A DNA stretch of 11,950 nucleotides from Phascolarctobacterium sp. (GTDB lineage: Bacteria > Bacillota > Negativicutes > Acidaminococcales > Acidaminococcaceae). This document shows positions 8,501 through 11,950 of this stretch, in pieces. Each line of letters starts with the position of its first letter. Position 1 is the first letter of the stretch. The DNA is taken from the NCBI GenBank assembly GCA_016302525.1, contig JAEDNJ010000030.1:1-11950 (forward strand). The letters are read 5' to 3'. The notes below the pieces were generated by a model. It was given only the letters and a program-made list of their open reading frames with translations, had not been told where the DNA came from and ran no database searches. Made by a program: the position numbers and the translations under genes.

Positions 8501-8553
8501 TAACACTTGTTGTGCTTCCAGTGCTCTATGCTATTGTGTTCAAAATCAAATAG
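5527..8553 (+). CDS. RND efflux transporter permease (AcrB/TriC-like)
   Basis: A 1008-residue inner-membrane pump of the hydrophobe/amphiphile efflux RND family, driven by proton influx. The N-terminal membrane segment is about 15-36; two large periplasmic loops (about 40-335 and 545-865) contain the porter domains; membrane segments cluster at 340-490 and 870-1005. The proton-relay pair in TM4 is intact: GMLVDDAIVV with D403 and D404. In TM10 the position held by the relay lysine of AcrB (K940) is arginine here (GTIIRNSMVLVDQ, R921), as far as motif alignment can show. The ATG overlaps the adaptor stop as TAATG, with GGAAG about 10 nt upstream. There is no outer-membrane factor gene next to it, so the channel must be encoded elsewhere. 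Substrates cannot be deduced. It ends 2 nt before the 54-bp repeat that contains its terminator. Confidence 0.94.
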   Translation: MKQANWAEWSIKHRQLVYFFAVLTFLSGFFAWFSMGRSEDPTFTVRTMLVSTVWPGATAKEVEMHITEKLEKQIQNIPQIDKIVSQSRPGTSVIEVSFKDNLKKDLVRQRLIETRNMVEDIKRKLPPGVYGPYYNDRFDDVYGNIYALSGEGYSYEDMRKYGEQIKLEFSYIKDVKRVELIGVQPERIYIQMETDKLAQLGLDVSSLAAMINAQLSVNASGMVDTDKTNTYLRLTGNADSVQEIAALPINANGKVFRLGDIATIKRGYADPAESKFYYNGQPAIGIALSMEDGGNNLDLGENVAKAIAKIQKDLPLGLELNQVANQPEVVKSSIAEFSESLWEAIVIVLVVSLFTLGRRSGYVISCCIPLILLGSFAAMYAMNIDLQKISLGTLVLALGMLVDDAIVVVELMELKMSEGMERIEAASYAFKTCAWPLLTGTVITCLGFMPIAFSESASSEFCYSLFPVMSVTLLLSWVVSATLAPVLGYEWIRPTVIKKESFDSSFYKMLRSLLHWSLTHRLAVITITLITLGTSLFLARFVKQEFFPSSVRPELLVEINLPEGSSRLATDAAAQKLTAAILKDKDLDHVSTYVAEGAPRFVLVISPVTPRDNYAQLVIVAKDLEGRQRLDQKIRELAPTLIPEAITHNKTIPLGPPTDYPVMLRVRGSDIAKIKEIALKVRQVMAANPNINVTHVDWLTESNVLKLTIDNDKLLQLGLTRQTVANALQAQVSGYTVAQYLEGDQEISVVFRLNPKERADLSQIGTVSIPTAKGAIPLSQVAKLDYGTEDNIIWRRNLLPTITVSGGIIEGTTGNDVTKQVYQELAELRKQLPLGVSIDIGGPLEESQKTLKKLLAPIPIMLLLIVILLMLQMQDIRKLLVVMITAPMGIIGVILGLLFFNSTLGFMSELGVLALTGTIIRNSMVLVDQIQQHLDAGMAPLQAVTESAIVRFRPIMLAAFTTVLGLVPLFFSSFWNPMAVAISCGLTGATLLTLVVLPVLYAIVFKIK

Positions 8554-8555
8554 GC

Positions 8556-8609
8556 TTATGAGCAAAAAAAGCTGTACCCACCCTAAAAAGTGAGTACAGC
8601 TTTTAATAT
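8556..8609 (+). repeat. 54-bp direct repeat, left copy (target-site duplication)
   Basis: Base-for-base identical to 11701-11754. It abuts the left end of the transposon at 8610 with no gap, so it has the geometry of a target-site duplication. It begins 2 nt after the RND stop codon and contains a full intrinsic terminator: AGCTGTAC (8570-8577) pairs with GTACAGCT (8594-8601), flanked by seven A and four T. This copy is probably the original terminator position of the efflux operon. Confidence 0.9.
8564..8606. terminator. Intrinsic terminator of the RND operon (left copy)
   Basis: An 8-bp perfect stem, AGCTGTAC/GTACAGCT, is extended by A/T pairs on the outside and CAC/GTG pairs on the inside. 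The T-run on one strand and the A-run on the other make it usable in both directions. Confidence 0.88.
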
Positions 8610-8690
8610 TGTTATTGCTAAGCCATCTCGTCCACCAGTAGACCAGTATTTTTGTCCGCCAGTTGCTCAAATCTTTGTCCAGGCTAAGGC
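8610..8690 (+). repeat. Transposon left end with repeated transposase-binding sites
   Basis: The terminal TGTTAT is followed by three spaced sites. Site 1 starts near 8629 (CGTCCACCAGT), site 2 at 8653 (TGTCCGCCAGTTGCTCA) and site 3 at 8676 (TGTCCAGG). The steps are 24 and 23 nt, i.e. roughly two helical turns. Sites 1 and 2 share GTCC-x-CCAGT. The layout matches the right end position by position. Confidence 0.82.
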
Positions 8691-8692
8691 CT

Positions 8693-8718
8693 GAAAAGGC
8701 AGGCGGCTGTGCCGCCTG
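8693..8718 (-). terminator. Terminator of the transposon operon
   Basis: A GC-rich hairpin CAGGCGGC-3-GCCGCCTG (8700-8718) is followed on the minus strand by CCTTTTC, just after the stop of the ATPase gene. The T-tract is short, so its strength is uncertain. Confidence 0.6.
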
Positions 8719-8723
8719 TCAAA

Positions 8724-9536
8724 TCAAACTCCAGATAACATTTCGTTCTCTGCTACATAGCGCACAATGTGCTCATCAATCAGCCGTTTTTGCTGCTGTG
8801 CAGCATACATAAGGCTTTTTTCGCAGAACCTGTTAATCAGCCTAGGGATACCCGTGGTCTCTTTGTAGATATCATCAATGGCCCTTTCAGTGAAGATTTC
8901 CTGTTGAGGACATTCCGAATAAGCCAGATGGCTCTTAATATACTGCTCCGTTTCATATCGCTCCAGATGCGGCAGAACACAGTTAATATCTATTCTCTGC
9001 CTAACAGCAGCGTATCTTTGGAGCTTTAACTTGTCCCATAGCTCGGATTGTCCTACCAATACTAGAGCCATAGGACTCATTGAATCAAAATTGTAGTTCA
9101 GAAGGAAACGGAATTCTTCAATGGTTTCCCTTTCAAGAAGGTGTGCCTCATCTAGCACACAGACTACCTTTTTCCTTCTAACTCCACGTATAATTTCAAT
9201 TTCTTTCTGTAGTTGCCGCTTAGCATCTCCTCTGTAGTATCTGGATTCAACGCCCAACTGGTCGAGCATTCCTTTGTAAAACCACCGAGGAGTCAGCTTG
9301 GAATCGGACAAATACAGTAGAATATAACTTTCGCTAGGCAGTGCAGCAGAAAACTTTCTAATGAGAGTGGATTTTCCACACCCTGAATCAGCTGTTACAA
9401 CAACAAACAGCTGCCGGTCTGCTGCATAACACAATCTTCCTAAAGCATCTGCCATAGAAGATGACTCATATAGTCTGTTGGCAGGTACATCCCTAGTGAA
9501 TGGCAAATTTTTCATGCCAAAGTATTCCTCATACAT
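8724..9536 (-). CDS. ExeA/TniB-type AAA+ ATPase, transposition accessory protein
   Basis: A 270-residue AAA+ ATPase of the ExeA/TniB/MuB/IstB type, which selects target DNA and activates the transposase. The N-terminus MYEEYFGMKNLPFTRDVPANRLYES is typical of ExeA-like proteins. Walker A is TADSGCGKST (48-57), with Ala where the first Gly of GxxxxGKS is usual. Walker B is VVCVLDEAH (124-132), the sensor region is LVGQSELWDKL, and GIPRLINRFCEKSL (229-242) lies in the C-terminal lid. It starts 3 nt after the transposase stop; AAGAGGTG within the end of the transposase gene serves as its ribosome binding site, so the two are coupled. In the related systems this partner governs target choice, so it is a candidate for the terminator preference suggested by the insertion site. 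Confidence 0.92.
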   Translation of the reverse strand: MYEEYFGMKNLPFTRDVPANRLYESSSMADALGRLCYAADRQLFVVVTADSGCGKSTLIRKFSAALPSESYILLYLSDSKLTPRWFYKGMLDQLGVESRYYRGDAKRQLQKEIEIIRGVRRKKVVCVLDEAHLLERETIEEFRFLLNYNFDSMSPMALVLVGQSELWDKLKLQRYAAVRQRIDINCVLPHLERYETEQYIKSHLAYSECPQQEIFTERAIDDIYKETTGIPRLINRFCEKSLMYAAQQQKRLIDEHIVRYVAENEMLSGV

Positions 9537-9539
9537 CTG

Positions 9540-10931
9540 CTACACCTCTTTCTTGAAAATCTGAAATGAAATTGCGTTAGCCCTGCGGTTGTTGCTTTCC
9601 TGTCGTTTCTTTTCCAAACCTTTCAGGAAACGAGACTCTTTAGGCTTAACCGGAAGCATACACTGCGGAATAGCAGGCTTAGGGTCACAATATTCACCAA
9701 TTTTCAATGGTTTAGCTGTAAAAGGTTCAATGCCCGGATAGGATACTGTAATAATTTCCTTAGCTGCCGGGTCATAACTAATCTCTACTTTGGCACCAAT
9801 GAGAGATGTAGATACTTCATACTTCTTGCCGTCAAAGCTAATGCAGGCTCCCTTGTCCACAATTCTATTCTCGTGGTGGAGAAACGCTGCGGCAACAGTA
9901 TTTACATCAATAAAGCGCAGCTGCCGAGTATCTCTGTTGAATTCCTGTAAAGGCGTAATGCCATTGGCAGGAACTTTGAGACCTCTGCTGGAGTAATATT
10001 CTTTAATGCCCTCATGGGGCTTGTTGAGATAATACTGCTCAACCCACAGATTCCAGTAATAGTTGGCCTCTTCAAGGGTTCTCACATTCTGAGCCTTGCA
10101 TTCATTAACATAGGAGTTAATGAACCTGTTAAACACCTCTACCTTGCCTTTGGATTGGCATGCTCTGGGCTTGGCTCTTAAATGTCTAATGCCAAGCATG
10201 CTCAAGGTATTAATCAGCTGTCTACTAATGAACTGCTTGCCGTTGTCAACATAGGTAGTGTCGAATGCGCCATATTTCAGGATGGCTTTACGGTAAGCAT
10301 CTTCTACAATCCATGCTTCCTGGTCACCATAGATGCCCGAGCCAAGAATCATCTTGGAATGGTCATCAATAATAACCACCGCATAGGTTTGCACCATCTT
10401 CCCGTTAGGACCAATAGGCAGCTTCATGGTGTACTTAATGTCAGCCTGTGCAAGCATCATACGGTGAGGTTTGCAGAATCTTTTGGATGAGGCTTCACTT
10501 GCTTCAGCAAACTTCTTGAGCTGCTTTTTACCAAAACCTGCATCATAGAGGTATCTTTGCAGGGTAGAACGCTTTAATACTCCCGGAGGAGCAATCCCTT
10601 CCATTTCCATAATCATAATAATCTGGCTAATGGACCTTGTGGGGACCTCGCGTTTTAGCTGTATAGCTTCATCCCTGTATTTGGCATAATCTGCTTGTAG
10701 AGGCTTAACATGGGTATAGGTTTTGGATTTTGGCTTCAAGCCTTCAAAGCCTTTGGCTTTATAAATTTGTAGCCACCGCCTAATGGTGCGCTCCGAGCAG
10801 TCGTTGTTCAGGGCTATCTGTAGCTTGAGCTTCACTGCTTTGGCTTGATCCAGTGTCGGATCAAGCAGAGGAGCAATAATTTGGTATTTCTTTAAAGCTG
10901 TGTTATCTGCACTGCTTGTGGATGTTATCAT
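9540..10931 (-). CDS. Mu/TniA-type DDE transposase (rve integrase core)
   Basis: A 463-residue transposase that cuts and joins the element ends. An N-terminal helix-turn-helix region (SERTIRRWLQIYKAKGFEGL, 46-65) is followed by a second helical DNA-binding region (about 80-135). The RNase H-fold core carries D164 (AQADIKYT), D229 (TTYVDNGKQF) and E265 (KGKVEVFNRF), giving DD(35)E. After the NKPHEGI motif (303-309) come a Mu-type C-terminal beta-barrel (about 345-415) and a basic tail that would contact the ATPase. The frame extends upstream to a TTG at 10982, but the ATG at 10929-10931 has AAAGGAGGG (10939-10947) 7 nt ahead and is the true start. It is followed 3 nt later by the ATPase gene. 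All catalytic residues are present, so the element may be active. Confidence 0.94.
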   Translation of the reverse strand: MITSTSSADNTALKKYQIIAPLLDPTLDQAKAVKLKLQIALNNDCSERTIRRWLQIYKAKGFEGLKPKSKTYTHVKPLQADYAKYRDEAIQLKREVPTRSISQIIMIMEMEGIAPPGVLKRSTLQRYLYDAGFGKKQLKKFAEASEASSKRFCKPHRMMLAQADIKYTMKLPIGPNGKMVQTYAVVIIDDHSKMILGSGIYGDQEAWIVEDAYRKAILKYGAFDTTYVDNGKQFISRQLINTLSMLGIRHLRAKPRACQSKGKVEVFNRFINSYVNECKAQNVRTLEEANYYWNLWVEQYYLNKPHEGIKEYYSSRGLKVPANGITPLQEFNRDTRQLRFIDVNTVAAAFLHHENRIVDKGACISFDGKKYEVSTSLIGAKVEISYDPAAKEIITVSYPGIEPFTAKPLKIGEYCDPKPAIPQCMLPVKPKESRFLKGLEKKRQESNNRRANAISFQIFKKEV

Positions 10932-11007
10932 CTGGCATCCCTCCTTTGAGTATAATTTAACCCAAAAGATGCCGGCCAGCAAAACAAAGCAGGTGCATAC
11001 TTATTTA

Positions 11008-11520
11008 TCAGGATGGAAGCATTACTCCACCCTGGTTGTAGATAACACGAATAATAGACTCAAGCCACTTTTGGCTGCTTTGCTTAATATAGGAAATCCA
11101 AGATTCATGGTAAAATAATATTTCTTTTTTGAAGTCAGAAAGCTTGTATTGGGCAGACCGGAGATAGCCTTCAATATTATCCCTGTTGCCAGTAAACCAC
11201 TGTTGCCAACGCTCCATTGTTTTAGCACAGGGATAATCTTCGGAGTCCAGGTCTTCCGTTGTCACAACACCATCCAAAACTCCGGCAATAACTTCAGTTC
11301 CATAGTGTTTGTATGGAACTAAGATGTCCGTTAGACAGGTGTGGAAACGGCCGCAGTGCTCACAGCGGTACCTGTTGACAACAATATGAGCACATTCACC
11401 GCCTTCCTGCTTATATATGCGTTTACGGTTATCTCTATACTTGAGTTCACCACCGCAAATTGGGCAGGGAGGGATGGTCGGCCTGCCCTTAATGAAAAAT
11501 ATTTGATTCTTGGTTGTATT
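11008..11520 (-). CDS. DUF6431-like zinc-ribbon protein of the transposon; start codon unclear
   Basis: An open frame of up to 170 codons, stopping 76 nt before the transposase start. A C-terminal fragment could start at a TTG at 11275-11277, but the frame continues upstream with conserved-looking sequence: FFIKGRPTIPPCPICGGEL, then RYRCEHCGRFH and DILVPYKHYGTEVIAGVLDG. Two CxxC pairs (C19/C22 and C53/C56 counted from 11520) suggest a zinc ribbon. The HYGTEVIAGVLDG and TMERWQQWF segments look like a helix-turn-helix. This matches the DUF6431 proteins that accompany such DDE/AAA elements; their role is unknown, though DNA binding is plausible. Oddly, no ATG, GTG or TTG precedes the conserved part in frame. 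Upstream is ATG-AGC-TAG (11521-11529). Either a rare ATT start (11491-11493) is used, or the gene carries a nonsense mutation at codon 3. Confidence 0.72.
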   Translation of the reverse strand, partial: NTTKNQIFFIKGRPTIPPCPICGGELKYRDNRKRIYKQEGGECAHIVVNRYRCEHCGRFHTCLTDILVPYKHYGTEVIAGVLDGVVTTEDLDSEDYPCAKTMERWQQWFTGNRDNIEGYLRSAQYKLSDFKKEILFYHESWISYIKQSSQKWLESIIRVIYNQGGVMLPS

Positions 11521-11544
11521 CTAGCTCATACTCTGATATAATGA

Positions 11545-11610
11545 CCATGGTTTTATAACCACCATGGACTCCAGAGTATTGTCGTGTCAGGATAAGGGAC
11601 TCTGGAGTCC
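11545..11610. repeat. Paired inverted repeats in the transposon right sub-terminal region
   Basis: A perfect 12-bp inverted repeat, GGACTCCAGAGT (11566-11577) and ACTCTGGAGTCC (11599-11610) with a 21-nt loop, is followed on the plus strand by TTTCCTTTT, so it can act as a rightward terminator. Directly to its left is a second inverted repeat, CCATGGT (11545-11551) and ACCATGG (11561-11567). On the minus strand both would form in any transcript entering from the right, just ahead of the first transposon gene. They could shield it from read-through expression. Confidence 0.65.
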
Positions 11611-11619
11611 TTTCCTTTT

Positions 11620-11700
11620 CTCAGCATATGGACATTATACTGAGCATTTTGCGGACAGTCAACCAGAGCAAAAATCGGTCATTTTTTGAGGTCTATAACA
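11620..11700 (-). repeat. Transposon right end with repeated transposase-binding sites
   Basis: Read inward on the minus strand from 11700: TGTTAT, then site 1 (TGACCGATTTTTGCTC, near 11681), site 2 (TGTCCGCAAAATGCTCA, from 11657) and site 3 (TGTCCATATGCTGA, from 11634). TGYCC/TGACC and TGCTC recur at the same internal spacing, and the 24- and 23-nt steps equal those of the left end. Confidence 0.82.
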
Positions 11701-11754
11701 TTATGAGCAAAAAAAGCTGTACCCACCCTAAAAAGTGAGTACAGCTTTTAATAT
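11701..11754 (+). repeat. 54-bp direct repeat, right copy (target-site duplication)
   Basis: Identical at all 54 positions to 8556-8609 and directly adjacent to the ATAACA terminus of the transposon. It carries the same terminator hairpin (stem halves at 11715-11722 and 11739-11746). Confidence 0.9.
11709..11751. terminator. Duplicated intrinsic terminator (right copy)
   Basis: The same AGCTGTAC/GTACAGCT hairpin with A- and T-runs as after the RND gene. Here it insulates the transposon from the downstream transcription unit. It could stop leftward read-through into the element as well as rightward transcripts leaving it. Confidence 0.85.
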
Positions 11755-11821
11755 GCTAATCTTGTGACAGGACCAGTAATTATCTTGCCAGTTTTCTAGT
11801 ATGCTAGTGCAGAAAAATTCT

Positions 11822-11850
11822 TTGACAAACTCAAGCTTATGTTCTATAAT
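11822..11850 (+). promoter_or_regulatory. Full-consensus promoter of a short RNA
   Basis: TTGACA (11822-11827), 17 nt, TATAAT (11845-11850): both hexamers and the spacing are perfect for the housekeeping sigma factor. The predicted start is near 11857. A short partial palindrome CTAGTATGCTAG (11796-11807) lies just upstream. Confidence 0.9.
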
Positions 11851-11856
11851 GGAGCT

Positions 11857-11946
11857 AGAGAGGTGCTGCCGATAGTGGTTAGCCCTTATATTTGAAGATC
11901 AAACACGACCGCAAAGTTTAGGGGACTAGCGGTCGTGTTTATTTTT
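11857..11946 (+). ncRNA. Small structured RNA or attenuated leader, unrecognised
   Basis: The transcript from the consensus promoter would run about 90 nt to an intrinsic terminator. Its 5' part folds into a hairpin (11862-11885): GG/CC, GCT/AGC and GCC/GGT pairs around a GATAGT loop, with single-base bulges. TTGA/TCAA (11892-11902) can form a mini-stem. No open reading frame with a ribosome binding site is visible inside. It does not match the SRP RNA, 6S, tmRNA or the common riboswitch classes that I can recall. It may be a stand-alone sRNA, or a leader whose terminator is regulated for a gene beyond the window. Confidence 0.5.
11901..11946 (+). terminator. Terminator of the small RNA
   Basis: A perfect 12-bp stem, AAACACGACCGC (11901-11912) with GCGGTCGTGTTT (11929-11940), has an inner AGT/ACT pairing in the loop and is followed by ATTTTT. 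Strong and unambiguous. Confidence 0.9.
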
Positions 11947-11950
11947 ATAA

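Larger units (their letters stand above)
8610..11700 (-). mobile_element. 3091-bp three-gene DDE/AAA+ transposon flanked by a 54-bp duplication
   Basis: The ends were located from four agreeing signs. Both termini read TGTTAT inward. Both have TGTCCGC exactly 43 nt from the terminus (8653-8659; 11651-11657 on the opposite strand). Both have TGTCCA exactly 66 nt in (from 8676; from 11634). The 54-bp direct repeat begins directly outside both termini. The cargo is a DUF6431-like zinc-ribbon protein, a Mu/TniA-type DDE transposase and an ExeA/TniB-type ATPase, all transcribed leftwards; there are no passenger genes. This gene set is typical of small autonomous elements in anaerobic Firmicutes. 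The long flanking duplication is not typical of the Mu/Tn7/Tn5053 superfamily, which makes about 5 bp. The element lies between the pump operon and a small RNA and disrupts neither. Confidence 0.88.

Noticed and set aside
9790..10490. Plus-strand open frames inside the transposase gene
   Set aside because: They are antisense to a clearly coding DDE transposase and show no protein-like features.
10932..10982. Upstream TTG start for the transposase
   Set aside because: It would add 17 residues unlike the family and run through the strong AAAGGAGGG ribosome binding site that serves the ATG at 10929-10931.
8653..11657. Element ends at the TGTCCGC...GCGGACA pair with a normal 5-bp duplication
   Set aside because: The five bases outside these points differ (ATTTT versus GTCAA), and matching motifs continue outward to TGTTAT at identical distances, where the direct repeat begins. 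TGTCCGC is an internal binding site.
8556..11754. Composite transposon or two insertion sequences flanking cargo
   Set aside because: The flanking 54-bp repeats code for nothing and only contain a terminator; there is a single transposase.
11862..11900. PreQ1-type riboswitch suggested by GAGGTGCTG...AGCCC
   Set aside because: The required A-rich tail and loop pairing of preQ1-I are absent, and the stem does not fit preQ1-II.
1..11950. CRISPR arrays, tRNA or rRNA genes
   Set aside because: No regularly spaced repeat array, no cloverleaf with a TTCGA-type loop, and no rRNA-like sequence was seen on either strand.

Overview
The window reads as chromosomal DNA of a diderm member of the Firmicutes, most likely class Negativicutes (a Phascolarctobacterium/Acidaminococcus-like gut anaerobe). 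This is inferred from strong GGAGG-type ribosome binding sites, AT-rich intergenic regions with near-consensus sigma-A promoters, Firmicute-like housekeeping proteins, and an RND/membrane-fusion-protein efflux pair that only makes sense in a cell with an outer membrane. The species cannot be fixed from the sequence alone.

Left part (1-3050): yebC (3' end cut off) and a Nudix hydrolase lie on the minus strand. A TetR/CecR-type repressor follows on the plus strand. It converges, across a shared bidirectional terminator, on a minus-strand pair made of a small DUF896/UPF0291 protein and an RluA-family pseudouridine synthase that overlap by ATGA. Middle part (3200-8553): a class II fructose-bisphosphate aldolase with its own promoter and terminator is followed by a two-gene efflux operon, a membrane fusion protein and an RND permease overlapping by TAATG. 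Similar AT-rich inverted repeats lie 4-5 bp downstream of a -10 box at both the tetR gene and the pump operon. I infer that the repressor controls itself and the pump. No outer-membrane (TolC-like) gene is present in the window.

Right part (8554-11950): a three-gene transposon (zinc-ribbon DUF6431-like protein, Mu/TniA-type DDE transposase, ExeA/TniB-type AAA+ ATPase, all on the minus strand) sits just after the pump operon. Its ends can be mapped precisely to 8610 and 11700. Both begin TGTTAT, and both carry TGTCCGC exactly 43 nt in and TGTCCA exactly 66 nt in. The element is flanked on both sides, with no gap, by a perfect 54-bp direct repeat that is the pump operon's own intrinsic terminator. 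Read literally this is a 54-bp target-site duplication, about ten times longer than the roughly 5 bp known for Mu/Tn7/TniA-type transposition. It leaves a working terminator on each side of the insertion. This is the most unusual thing in the window.

Beyond the element, a fully consensus promoter (TTGACA-17-TATAAT) drives a short non-coding transcript of about 90 nt. It has one internal hairpin and ends at a perfect 12-bp terminator stem. It is either a small RNA or the attenuated leader of a gene beyond the window.
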